A stretch of DNA of 64,000 bases from Hysterangium stoloniferum (Eukaryota > Basidiomycota > Agaricomycetes > Hysterangiales > Hysterangiaceae), in NCBI GenBank assembly GCA_015178975.1, contig WHVD01000080.1, positions 1 through 64,000 on the forward strand, in the 5' to 3' direction. The notes below the pieces were generated by a model, which searched no databases, was not told where the DNA came from, and saw only the letters and a list, made by a program, of their open reading frames with translations. Positions within the stretch are counted from its first letter, which is position 1. Every line of letters begins with the position of its first letter. This document shows positions 43,095-55,331 of this stretch, piece after piece. Both the position numbers and the translations under genes were made by a program.

Positions 43095-46000
43095 GTGGTG
43101 ATCTGGGCCGGACCGCTCTTTCCCTACAAAGAAAAACATTTATTTCAACTATCAAATTCTAAGCACGTAAATGACCACTGGCAAGAACCAAACGCCGAAA
43201 TCTTTGATGACCCCGAGTAGTTCAAAACCTCGTCAAAGACCTGCAAGTCTGGAACCACCCCATAACGTCACCATGAGGAAGTCTTCGTTGACTTTTCAAA
43301 AACCAGCTCCTCTTGGAAGTTCCGTCGAAGCAGTAGCTGGACCATCAATGGATGCCCCTCCAAGTCCACGAGAAGAACATCCATCAACTGAGCAGTTGAA
43401 CATCCCCGGAGCTAATGTTGAAACTACCCGTGCAACTAAACCCATTCTCTCGTTCCCGCCTAAACAGGTCATCCTTAAGCAATTCTTTAGGGGTCATATG
43501 ATTTACGCCCAGCCCATCGACTTACAATGGGATACGTACTACGCCGACCGAATCTCTACAGATCAGGTTACTCCCTTTGTGGAGGAGTACAATGGTCGTT
43601 ATCAGGCTATTTTATCGGCACAGGATCTATTCTTATAACCTGGAACCCTTGAGGATTTGACTCGCTCGATTCCCGAATGGTCGAGTGAAGTTACTTCTGT
43701 TATGGAAGGAGGGAGGACGGTTCTTAAACAAGAGGTGTTCTCTTCATTCCTCGAAGCGCTCCATACGCACGATGACACGTTACAAATCCTTCACGTCCTA
43801 CTCGGTGGGGATCACATCATCCCTAAAGTCGACTACCAGTATATATACATTCGGATGCTGGAGGAGTCTCTTAATGGGATTAGTCGGAATTCTTCGTTTG
43901 CGTATTTTACCTTAAGGGGTCGGTTAAGGCGAAATCAGAGAAGACTCGATAAGATGGTTTTGGAAGTGCTTTACCCTTATGGTGATTCCATCCAGGTACC
44001 CGATTCGCCCATCTCCACAACCAGCTCATTTGTTCATACCCTGAATGGATCTCCCGACACTCGTTTCCTTCATTTGCTCAATCGTCCCATTATTTTTCAA
44101 GACTTCCCGTCGGACATGAGGATGCAAGTTGTGGAACGTCTTCAGGAAAAAGGAATGGAAATATGCATCCCCCTCTATCAACCTCAACCTCGTCGACCTT
44201 TGAATACGGTCGAAATTGAGAGAGGGATCGCGACGGAACCTAGCCCTACCCCCCATCAGGAAATTCACCGCTCTCGCGTCACGTTCGAACGAATCCCTGG
44301 TAATACGAACACAGGTGATGAACCAACTACGACTAGGAATCAATCAGTCACCAACCAGGGGTCGACCGTCTTTCTCCACTGCATTCACTGAGGGTATAGC
44401 TGGTCAGGTTGCTGGTCGAGGATCGCTGAATCCAGTCGATCCTCGCCATTCCCTGCCGATCTCCTCCAATCCCTTTCTGCCATCGGGAGGACCTCCTAGT
44501 AATTCATCTGGGAGTTCTAGTACCCCAAGCTATGGAGGGAATTTGGGACGTGGGGGGCATCACTGTAGAGTACCTAACTCTCCCTTTCAAACTCCGATGC
44601 AACCTCGAGCCAGCACGCCTATCGATGACTTACCTAAGGATAAAAGGATCGCTCTTACCACCAATGACATCAAGATCAAATGGTCAGACCTTCCCGAATA
44701 CGATGGGACTCAATCCAAGGCGTTGGATTACATCATGGACATTATGAGCCTCTCAGAGATCTCTGACTCCATGAGTACATTGTTGGGAGTCGCTCTGCCA
44801 AGACGACTCACTGGCAGTGCTAAGATCTGGTGGAGCACCCTAGACCGTGAACATTGCACTGAATTTAGTCGATCTCACGGATCGTTTCTTTGGGGCATCA
44901 TAGAAGGATTACTTGGAACTCGTTGGTGTGAATCGTTGGCTCTAGAATGGGAAGCCATGAAATTTCGACAGGCCGGTCACAATCATGAGACACCCATTCA
45001 TTACATTCAGCGAAGGGTCAAGCTCTATCGATTCTTGTACGGGTTCCACCAAAACCGGAAGGACGAAACGCACAGACTTATCCTGACACTACCCACGGAA
45101 TGGCTTTATCTTCTACAGGGACAACCTATCGACGACATCATGAGCCTACAGACTTACGCGAACAATTTACAAGAGGCTCTGATTAACGCTTGGGTTCAAA
45201 CACATTGAGAACGTTATCGGTTTTAGAAACCCAGAGTCATGATCGCCGAGCAAGACGAGTCGGATCCCTGGCATGAGGAGGAGCACTCTGGAAAAATTGA
45301 CTCCACTAATCGAGGCCACGTCCTCCTCGGCGAACTCGAGGATAAAACCGTCCCTAGGAGATCGAACGCTAAGCAGGGTAAGAAACACGGCAAGTTCTTT
45401 TTCGAACGAAGTGACAAGAAAAGCATCGCCAAGCCTCCGAAGGAGTGTTGGATTTGTGGGAGCTTAGAGCATTTCAAGATCGACTGCCCCCATGCGGGTA
45501 GGATGTCGCACTATGTCTCTATTAACAAGTGCTCCGCGCAGAACCCAATGGAGGAAGCAGAGGATCAAAGGGCTTATGAAACGGTTTATGGATTAAGTGT
45601 ACAGGGACAAGTACATAACATTGATGAGGAATCAATTTTCATTTCTGTCTACCTTCCTCAGCCAGAGGACAACATTGTTTCAGACGTGAAAGCATCCTCG
45701 AATGAGAACGAGACATTCCAAGTTTATGTTTCTATATCAGACCATGATTTTCTCGAGAAAGGAGACTGGCTAGACGCTCATTGTCAGAACCGTGAAGGTC
45801 TGACTGAGACGAGAGTTTTATCGCGACCTGAACCTCCCATCATTGAGGAAATTGTCGATGAGGACGCATTTGCGAACCGATCTAAGGAAATAAGTCAGAC
45901 CTACGTTATAGAAGACCCCTCTGAGTCGGAGGGATCGGAGGAGGAGAGCTTCCCCTTTGACCCAGGGCAATTACCCGACTTAATTCCTTGCGATGAGTCA

Positions 46001-46394
46001 GACTCTGAAGCGGACAACTCTATTTCGAATGCTCCCAAGGTACCTAACAGTAGACGTATCAGGAGGAACGTCAAACTGGCTGCAAGAAAAGAAAGCAAAA
46101 GACCTAGAATTCAATACCCCCGATCCAGTCGACTTATGAAAGAGGATTCGACTATTATCTATCGCAGAAGGGACCCTCCGGGTGGATATTCCAGTATTGG
46201 GATTTCAGCATTACACGTCTACGGATGCATAGGGAATTCAGAAGCCTCAAATCCTATTAAAATCAGGCTGGATGCCGGAGCTGACCTCTCCTTAATCTCG
46301 GAGGATTTCTATAAGGAACTAGAGGACCACCCTAAACTCAAGCAAGGACTCAAGCTGCGCCTCGTACAACTTACCGGTAATGCCAAAGTATTAG

Positions 46395-46868
46395 TGTGAA
46401 GAGTGGTGGAAGTTCTGACCGTTCTATATACGAAGAAATGAGTAGAAAGGAAGGATATTGACCTATTCAGTGCAATATAGGAGAAAGTGAGAGAAAGAGC
46501 ACGAGATGACGAAGGAGTCAACGAGTGCGATGGTTCGAGTGGAGGCCTCGACTATTACAGTTCGAGGCCAGAAGTGCTCAGTAGTTCAGATACTGCTACT
46601 TATGTAGTAGCTGACACGTTACCCTGATCACCACTCGTAGTAGACCTAGTTTGTGTCTTACGAGTGGTGGTTCTTGGGTTAAAGTGTGTCTGAGTTCTAA
46701 TTGGTGCTGAGTGCACCCACAAGTATACACAATGCTTCGAACTAATGAAATATGTGATATTCGAAGAATATGAAAGATAGTAAAATATGAATAGAATATG
46801 TAAAATATAAATGAAATTAAAGGAGTGTTTTACCACAATGAAACTGTGGTAAAAGCATACTCCTCACA
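46395..46868 (-). repeat. Solo LTR-D (target duplication ATTAG)
   Basis: 474 bp on the minus strand in the protease coding part of Element VII. ATTAG is at 46390-46394 and 46869-46873. Confidence 0.95.
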
Positions 46869-47741
46869 ATTAGGATACGTCAACGTCCCCATTTATCTCG
46901 AGGACGACACCAGAATACTCCTCAAATTTACCGCCGAGATGTACGTTGTCCGAGGTATGACCGTCCCGATCCTTCTTGGAGAAGACTTTCACGTGAACTA
47001 TGAGATCGGGACACTGCGAGACCAACTGCTAGGTTCCAAATTGATTTTGCCTGGGAGAGTAGGATCTATTCCAGCCAGTTCTTTCAAGGAGCCGCAGCAT
47101 TTAACCTTTTCGATTAGCAAGATCCCCTTTGAGGAATTAGCCAATGACTCGTCTGAATTGACTTTCAAACCAGACAAAGGAGTGCGTACTGAAAGAGTCG
47201 CACGGGCCTCACAAGATTGTACTATAGAACCGGAATCAGCTCGATTAGTACCAATCTTTGTAGGAGATCTTATTGGTGACCAATGGATAGTCGAGGGAGT
47301 TGTCTTGCAGAATGACAATGGGAGTATACTAGCTGCTCCCACCACTGCCATCTCTAGGGAACGTGCCGCGATACCTCTCGCTAATCCTTCTCTGACGCCA
47401 AGAATCATCAGACAAGGGGAAACTGTTGGATTAATTCACGATGCGAACAAATGGGCCCAGACTCCTAGATCTTTGACTGAGAGGGCATCGATGCAGTCAA
47501 CGGCAACCAAGATCGCCCATCTCGTCGAAAGTCTATCAAGAATAGAAGAGAAATGTGTCCTTAATCCTCAATCTTCCGGGCTGCCCCTGGAATGGGAACT
47601 CATAGACGATTTCGACCTGGCAGGCCCCAAAATGTCAGAAGTTGCCACCACGGAAATGTTTCACGCAGAAGATCTGCATAAGCTAGTTAATTTAGGTCCT
47701 GACATCCCTACCGACATCTCCTCCCGCTTGGAGTCAGTATT

Positions 47742-49976
47742 TGTTAAAGGCATAGAAAAGAATTGACCCAGCCTGGGATTGAACCAAGGACCTCCTGGCT
47801 TTATATGCAGGTGCTCTTAACCACTGAGCTACTGGACCTATGGTCTAGTATTATATGATGGATTATATATACATATATACAAGGACTTATGATGCCAACT
47901 TGTGCTCTTATAACAGTTTATATAACTGATGGCAAGCCTGGGTCTTATAACAGTCTGTCACATATAGATATTGTATTTTCCCATTTCTAACACTTCCCCT
48001 GAAATCAATATCTAGTCTATACCCTACACAGCAGATGAAGCTGAACGGGGCCCATAACCTGTTAAAGGCATAGAAAAGAATTGACCCAGCCTGGGATTGA
48101 ACCAAGGACCTCCTGGCTTTATATGCAGGTGCTCTTAACCACTGAGCTACTGGACCTATGGTCTAGTATTATATGATGGATTATATATACATATATACAA
48201 GGACTTATGATGCCAACTTGTGCTCTTATAACAGTTTATATAACTGATGGCAAGCCTGGGTCTTATAACAGTCTGTCACATATAGATATTGTATTTTCCC
48301 ATTTCTAACACTTCCCCTGAAATCAATATCTAGTCTATACCCTACACAGCAGATGAAGCTGAACGGGGCCCATAACCTGTTAAAGGCATAGAAAAGAATT
48401 GACCCAGCCTGGGATTGAACCAAGGACCTCCTGGCTTTATATGCAGGTGCTCTTAACCACTGAGCTACTGGACCTTATATGCAGGTGCTCTTAACCACTG
48501 AGCTACTGGACCTATGGTCTAGTATTATATGATGGATTATATATACATATATACAAGGACTTATGATGCCAACTTGTGCTCTTATAACAGTTTATATAAC
48601 TGATGGCAAGCCTGGGTCTTATAACAGTCTGTCACATATAGATATTGTATTTTCCCATTTCTAACACTTCCCCTGAAATCAATATCTAGTCTATACCCTA
48701 CGCAGCAGATGAAGCTGAACGGGGCCCATAACCTGTTAAAGGCATAGAAAAGAATTGACCCAGCCTGGGATTGAACCAAGGACCTCCTGGCTTTATATGC
48801 AGGTGCTCTTAACCACTGAGCTACTGGACCTATGGTCTAGTATTATATGATGGATTATATATACATATATACAAGGACTTATGATGCCAACTTGTGCTCT
48901 TATAACAGTTTATATAACTGATGGCAAGCCTGGGTCTTATAACAGTCTGTCACATATAGATATTGTATTTTCCCATTTCTAACACTTCCCCTGAAATCAA
49001 TATCTAGTCTATACCCTACACAGCAGATGAAGCTGAACGGGGCCCATAACCTGTTAAAGGCATAGAAAAGAATTGACCCAGCCTGGGATTGAACCAAGGA
49101 CCTCCTGGCTTTATATGCAGGTGCTCTTAACCACTGAGCTACTGGACCTTATATGCAGGTGCTCTTAACCACTGAGCTACTGGACCTATGGTCTAGTATT
49201 ATATGATGGATTATATATACATATATACAAGGACTTATGATGCCAACTTGTGCTCTTATAACAGTTTATATAACTGATGGCAAGCCTGGGTCTTATAACA
49301 GTCTGTCACATATAGATATTGTATTTTCCCATTTCTAACACTTCCCCTGAAATCAATATCTAGTCTATACCCTACGCAGCAGATGAAGCTGAACGGGGCC
49401 CATAACCTGTTAAAGGCATAGAAAAGAATTGACCCAGCCTGGGATTGAACCAAGGACCTCCTGGCTTTATATGCAGGTGCTCTTAACCACTGAGCTACTG
49501 GACCTATAGTCTAGTGTTATATGATGGATTATATATACATATATATAAGGACTTATGATGCCAACTTGTGCTCTTATAACAGCTTATATAACTGATGGCA
49601 AACCTGGGTCTTATAACAGTCTGTCACATATAGATATTGTATTTTCCCATTTCTAACACTTCCCCTGAAATCAATATCTAGTCTATACCCTACGCAGCAG
49701 ATGAAGCTGAACGGGGCCCATAACCTGTTAAAGGCATAGAAAAGAATTGACCCAGCCTGGGATTGAACCAAGGACCTCCTGGCTTTATATGCAGGTGCTC
49801 TTAACCACTGAGCTACTGGACCTATGGTCTAGTATTATATGATGGATTATATATACATATATACAAGGACTTATGATGCCAACTTGTGCTCTTATAACAG
49901 TTTATATAACTGATGGCAAGCCTGGGTCTTATAACAGTCTGTCACATATAGATATTGTATTTTCCCATTTCTAACA
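47742..49976 (-). mobile_element. Tandem TRIM array: seven LTRs and six internal regions
   Basis: 2,235 bp flanked once by GTATT (47737-47741 and 49977-49981). LTR units (plus-strand coordinates) begin at 47742, 48060, 48378, 48734, 49052, 49408 and 49726, and the last ends at 49976. Spacing is 318, 318, 356, 318, 356 and 318 bp. The two 356-bp units carry a 38-bp duplication covering part of the tRNA-like A-box region. The internal regions are the same 67 bp as in the single TRIM at 40416. The units are nearly identical. The host reading frame of Element VII resumes correctly after removal of the array and one GTATT. Confidence 0.93.
47765..49822 (-). tRNA. Seven tRNA-like units in the TRIM array
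   Basis: Copies of the 74-nt tRNA-like sequence lie at 47765-47838, 48083-48156, 48401-48474, 48757-48830, 49075-49148, 49431-49504 and 49749-49822, all on the minus strand, each with A box, B box and a following TTTT. They show the same extra base in the anticodon arm as the copy at 40439. Whether any is transcribed is not known. Confidence 0.5.
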
Positions 49977-51172
49977 GTATTAACTAAGAACGTCCTAGCT
50001 TTTGGAGTAGATGGGCATTTAGGACAAGTAGATGTCAAGGTCAATGTCCCCTTAAAAGATGGCGCACAACCTATTTCAATGTCAATGTTTCCAACATCCC
50101 CGGCTAATAGGAAAGTCATTGACGAACAAATGGACACTTGGTTCCAACAGGGAGTGATTGAACTGTCCAAGAGTCCTTGGGGGGCGTCAGCCTTTGTCGT
50201 CTATCGCAACGGGAAACCACGAGTAGTGATTGACTATAGAAAGTTGAACAGCCTAACGGTTCCCGATGAATTTCCGCTGCCGCGTCAATCGGAAATCATG
50301 CAGGCACTCTCAGGATCCAACATCTTATCTTCCTTTGATGCACTAGCTGGTTTTACCCAACTTGAAATGTTAGAGGAAGATAAGCCGAAGACAGCCTTCA
50401 GATCCCATCAAGGACTGTGGCAATTCAGGAGAATGCCCTTTGGACTTCGTAATGGACCTTCTATATTCCAAAGGGTTATGCAAACCGTACTTGCACCCTA
50501 CTTATGGATATTCTGCCTAGTTTATATTGACGACATCGTGATCTTTTCTAAGACATGGGACGATCATCTAGAGCATTTGGACCAGGTCCTACAAGCCATC
50601 ATTGCAGTGGGAATCACTCTCTCACCCAAAAAGTGCTATGTGGGGTATAATTTGATTCTACTACTAGGACATAAGGTGTCTAGACTTGGCTTTTCGACCC
50701 ATCAAGAAAAGGTCGCCGCTATATTGGAATTAGCCACGCCTTCTAAGATAGCAGACCTTCAACGTTTTCTCGGAATGGTTCTGTACTTCTCTGCTTACAT
50801 ACTATTTCCTGGACGGTTGCTCCACTTTTCAACCTCTTAAAGAAAGGAATTCGTTGGCATTGGGATTCAGAACACGCCCGAGCTTTTGAAGACATCAAAG
50901 TTGCATTGAGTTCAGCTCCAGTACTTGGACACCCTGCGAGCGGTATGTCTTATAGGTTATACACAGACGCTTCGGACTTCGCGCTGGGATGTTGCCTCCA
51001 GCAAATACAAAAAATGACGCTTAAGGACCTAAAGGATACGAAAATTTATGCCCAAGCAAGGACAGCTTTCGATCAATCACGAGACGTCCCCATTTTTGTT
51101 ACTCGTTATAAAACCAAGGAGCCAGAATTCACCTGGACGGATTCCTGGGCCGCAGATTTTGATGACACCAGT

Positions 51173-51646
51173 TGTGAGGAGTATGCTTTTACCACAGTAT
51201 CATTGTGGTAAAACACTCCTTTTATTTCATTTATATTTTACATATTCTATTCATATTTTTCTATCTTTCATATTCTTCAAATATTGCATATTTCATTAGT
51301 TCGAAGCATTGTGTATACTTGTGGGTGCACTCAGCACCAATTAGAACTCAGACACACTTTAACCCAAGAACCACCACTCGTAAGTCACAAACTAGGTCTA
51401 CTACGAGCGGTGATCAGGGTAACGTGTCAGCTATCACATAGGTAGCATTATCTGAACTACTGAATACTTCTGGCCTCGAACTATAACAGTCGAGGCCTCC
51501 ACTCGAACCATCGCACTCATTGACTCCTTCGTCATCTCGTGCTCTTTCTCTCACTTCCTCTTATATTGCACCGAATAGGTCAATATCCTTCCTTTCTACT
51601 CATTTCTTTGTATATAGAACGGTCAGAACTTCCGCCACTCTTCACA
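51173..51646 (+). repeat. Solo LTR-D (target duplication CCAGT)
   Basis: 474 bp in the RNase H region of Element VII, with CCAGT at 51168-51172 and 51647-51651. The hairpin modules at 51472-51497 and 51563-51586 are perfect in this copy. Confidence 0.95.
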
Positions 51647-53709
51647 CCAGTGTCACAGTCGAACATGTTATCGCCTATTGGAGCCGTACGCTCAAGAAAG
51701 CGGAATGTAACTACTCAGCCACAGAGCGAGAAGCATTAGCTGCTAAAGAAGGATTGGTCCATTTCCAGCCCTTTATTGAGGGAGAACATATCCTTTTGAT
51801 CACTGACCATGCGGCATTACAATGGGCCAGATCTTACGAGAGTACTAATCGTAGACTGGCCGCATGGGGGGCGGTATACGCTGCATACCCTGGTCTGGAA
51901 ATCCTACATAGAGCAGGACAGATACACAGCAACATTGACCCATTATCTAGACTTCCTCGAATACCTGACTGTGCTAGCCCCGCGAGAGACGATCTCTTAC
52001 CAATCGTAGCGGATTCTTATAACTGGAACAACAATGAGACGTTATGGGAGAACAAACCAGCGGAAAAGGTGGTCTTTCTCACTCATCACGAGTTAGTTGA
52101 ACCTGTCGGAACCGTTGAAGAGGTCCCCCAAACGAAATGGGACTTGCACAACCTTCCCAGAAACGATGAGACTGATGAGGTGGATTTTACTCTCTCGAAT
52201 CCACAATTGCTTATAGAGATCAATGAGAATTACGCTAAGGAATTTCGCGATGGATACCAGAAAGATCCCGCCGATCCCATTTCTCCAAACATGGTAGCCA
52301 CTCCTTCACATTATTTTATCGGCAAGAATAAGCTATTGTTCTTTCGAGATTCGGACTGGAAAAGTCGAATCTGCATTCCTAGCAGCATGACGACAACCAT
52401 ACTCAAGCTGATACATGATAATCCTTTCGAAGGAGCTCATGCAGGCAGCCACAGGCTTTTTAATCTCATGAAAGACCGTTTCTTCTGGCCGAGGATGTTG
52501 CATGACTGTGTGGCGTATGCTCGCAGGTGCGACATATGCCAGAAAACTAAAATTGATCATTCCGCTCGACAAGGAGCTCTTCGACCTGCGGATGTACCCC
52601 TAAGGCCATTTGAGGTTGTCTCGATGGACCTGATTACCGGATTGCCTCCTTCTACAGAGGGTGGGTATTCCGCCATCTTCATCGCCATTGATAAACTCAC
52701 GCATTTCTTAATCTGTGAACCCACCACTTCAGATCTATCCACAGAAGGATTCGCGCGAATCTTCGTGAATAAAGTAGCTGCTCCTTTCGGCCTGCCTTCA
52801 AGGATAATCTGTGATCGAGACAAGAGATGGACCTGTAGGTTCTGGAGAGAAGTCTGCAAAGTATACAGAAGTGCCCTTGCAGTATCCTCGTCCCACCATC
52901 CTCAGACCGACGGTCAAATGGAGAACGTTAATGCAATTGTGGAGCAAATGCTCAGAGCGTACTGTGCCTCTTCGAAGGAAGAATGGTCTAAATGGACTCA
53001 AGTAGTGGCTCATACCTACAATTCGACGGTTCAAAGCTCAACAAGCTATGCGCCGGCCTTTTTGCTGATGGGCTACTTACCAAGAGGAATGTCTAGCTGT
53101 CTAGGAGGGGACGACCCTGTGGTCCCCAGAGAATTATCGGATAGCCCTGTAGCCGACCAATGGATCTTAGAACTGGAAAATCACCGACAAGTGGCGCGGG
53201 ATTCGATTGCACGAGCACAAGAAACTCAAGCTCGCAGTTACAACAAGAGACGGAGATTAGTGGAAGATATCTCAGAGGGAGATTATGTTCTGATTAATCC
53301 CCATTCTCTCGAGCTCGTCAAAGCCAAGGGACCCGGAAGAAAACTTATACAAAGACGGATAGGGCCATTTGAGGTCTTGGAAAAGATCAATCCTCAAGTC
53401 TTCCAACTCCGCATTCCCTCGGAATATCAATTACATCCAGTGGTTAATTGAGACCATCTTAAAAAGTATCACCTCTCCCCTAAGGAATTCAGATCCAGGG
53501 AGCTACTCGAGAACCCTCGAGAACTCAATCATAATGACGAGGAGTACGAAGTAGAAGCTATAGTAGGGCACAAAAAGCATCGAAATCGACTCCTTTTTGA
53601 GGTTCAATGGAAAGGATATGGACCGGAGGAGGACACTTGGTTAAATGGCAATGACCTTCGTAATGCTCCCACTCTTCTTAGAGCTTACAAGACTATTTAT
53701 CGAATTTAA

Positions 53710-54146
53710 TGATCATTTCACATCCTTACGATGACAACACTGTTTATCTACTTCTAGGTCTACCCCCCCACTTTCTTCCCCCTCAGCCTTTCACTTCAAT
53801 AACCGAGCGGAGCTTGAAATTAATATAAAATACGTAAATTCGCTAAAGAAAATTTTATTCCCCCTATCTCTTCCCTCCACGTCAACCTCTCTAATCAGTA
53901 CACTATGTCGTAGGAGCAACAACCCAAACCCAAGTTCCCCAACTTCAAAAGAATACCGCGACCTCAACCTATTAATACCTCTACCACGCCATCTCGCACT
54001 GAACAAGTCGAGCACTCCACGAGTAATTCTGGAACACCTTTGCCAATACCCTCTGCTGCGCAGGGCGACATCTCAGGAATGTCCACCAACTTGGGGAACG
54101 GAACCGCCTTTACTCCATACGCTCCTCTTCCCAGACCCCGATTACC
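53710..54146 (+). pseudogene. Promoter and first part of the accessory gene, Element VII
   Basis: AACCGAGCGGAG (about 53801), AATATAAAA and a CT-rich leader precede ATG at 53904. The encoded start has the same plan as in Element III (KPKFPNFKRIPRPQP versus KQVLPKFKKVPRAP), but the third codon is a TAG stop. The frame is otherwise open to about 54146, where homology to the accessory gene stops. Confidence 0.6.
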
Positions 54147-55331
54147 CTGGTCTTCCCGCCGAGACAAGTTATGCTCGAGCATCATGGCCAACTGCTTTAT
54201 TCGGAGCCTGTCAATGTGAAGTGGAGCTCCTATTATGCTTCTCGAGTTTCGAGGGATAAGGTTGTCATTGCCACAAAGGATTACAAGACAAAGTACCCAT
54301 CCATGCCTACGAGGATAGCCATCTGGCTGGGAAGGTACCATGGCATCATATCGGCACAGGACTTATTCACTTGGCCTGGAACTCTTGATAAGGTGACAAA
54401 GTTGATCCCAAATTGGTCGAACGAGGTTATATTCTTTCGAGAAAAGGGAATAGCGGGCATCAAGATGGAACTGTTCACCATGCTCACTGGTTTACTTTGT
54501 GTGCATGATGATCTGCTACAGATTATGCACGTGTTACTTGGAGGGGACCACATTGTGCCAAGGGTCGATACAGAATTCAGATACATTCAAATGTTGAAGG
54601 AATCTATATACGGTAAACCCTCGAATGTGTGTTTCGCCTACTTTACTCTCAGGTCGAAATTGATGCATAACCTGGAGAGATGTAACAAGATGATGGCGGA
54701 ATTGCTCAGTGGATTTGATGAGCCAGAACAAACATCTTCATCCTCCAGCTCTAGCCCCTTTCACGAAGAATGTCCTGGGATCCATGCCAGATCAACTGAC
54801 AAAAAAGGACAGTTGTCTTCCTCGAATGTGTCTATGGAAAAGATCACAGTCAAAGTCGTCTCCAGTTCCCCATCATTCTCAGGTCGAGATTCGCAGTGTT
54901 CTGACGAATCTCGCCATCCATCATCTATCCATCCTATCCCATTTACTTCCCCGAGTGGACCTTCCAACAAGTCGTCCAATAACTTGAATGATTGGAATTG
55001 CGATAGAGGCCTGGGAGCTGGGGAGCAGAAACCAGATGATGGTTTTAAGAATATAAAAGGGATGGGACAGAACTCACCAACGGTAAAGCCATCCCATCTT
55101 GCAGGATTCAACCAAAGCTTTCCCATGGAGATACCACTGGGAATTTGTCGACATAAACCCCTAGTTCCAGAATGGGGGGCACTGACAAAGTTTCTGCAAA
55201 TGGAAGGCAGTCATGGACTCGCTGCGAAGGATACCTCTCGATGGACCAAGCCAAGGACGGATACATTCCCATTTGACCCAGGACGCTCCCTCAAAATTTA
55301 TGTTGTGTGGGGGACAATCATGATGTTGTGA
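54147..55331 (+). pseudogene. gag: Gag of Element VIII (gag-only family), N-terminus missing
   Basis: The frame is open from the junction at 54147 (LVFPPRQVMLEHHGQLLYSE) to TGA at 55329 without a break, the longest intact Gag of this family here. It includes WLGRYHGIISAQDLFTWPG, HDDLLQIMHVLLGGDHIVPR, a Ser-rich C-terminal half and the end TDTFPFDPGRSLKIYVVWGT. There is no zinc knuckle. The upstream start has been replaced by accessory-gene sequence of Element VII. Confidence 0.82.

Larger units (their letters stand above)
43171..53709 (+). pseudogene. gag-pol: gag-pol of Element VII, split by three insertions
   Basis: ATG at 43171 (MTTGKNQTPKSLM). Segments: Gag 43171-45240 with a 13-14 codon deletion near 43595, stop at 43636, frameshift near 44355 and TGA at 45206; zinc knuckle at 45446-45490; protease with DAGA in place of DTGA at 46271; LTR-D insertion; protease tail to 47741; TRIM array; reverse transcriptase with YIDD at 50523; a deletion with frameshift near 50808; RNase H; LTR-D insertion; integrase with Asp 52627, Asp 52813 and Glu 52921 (D35E); TGA at 53449; chromodomain ending at TAA 53707-53709. 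Amino acid similarity to Element III is high throughout, but nucleotide divergence is clearly larger than between Elements II and III. It would not give an active product. Confidence 0.92.
42474..54146 (+). mobile_element. Element VII: LTR-A chromovirus, 3' end lost
   Basis: 5' LTR-A (42474-43094), primer-binding site (43095), gag-pol (43171-53709), internal promoter and start of the accessory gene (to 54146). At 54147 the sequence changes abruptly to gag of a gag-only element, so the rest of the accessory gene and the 3' LTR are missing. Insertions: LTR-D minus (46395-46868), TRIM array (47742-49976) and LTR-D plus (51173-51646). Confidence 0.85.

Noticed and set aside
47908-49771. Repeated 65-codon frame on the minus strand
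   Set aside because: It spans the TRIM LTR/internal junction and recurs only because the TRIM unit recurs. No start context or homology.
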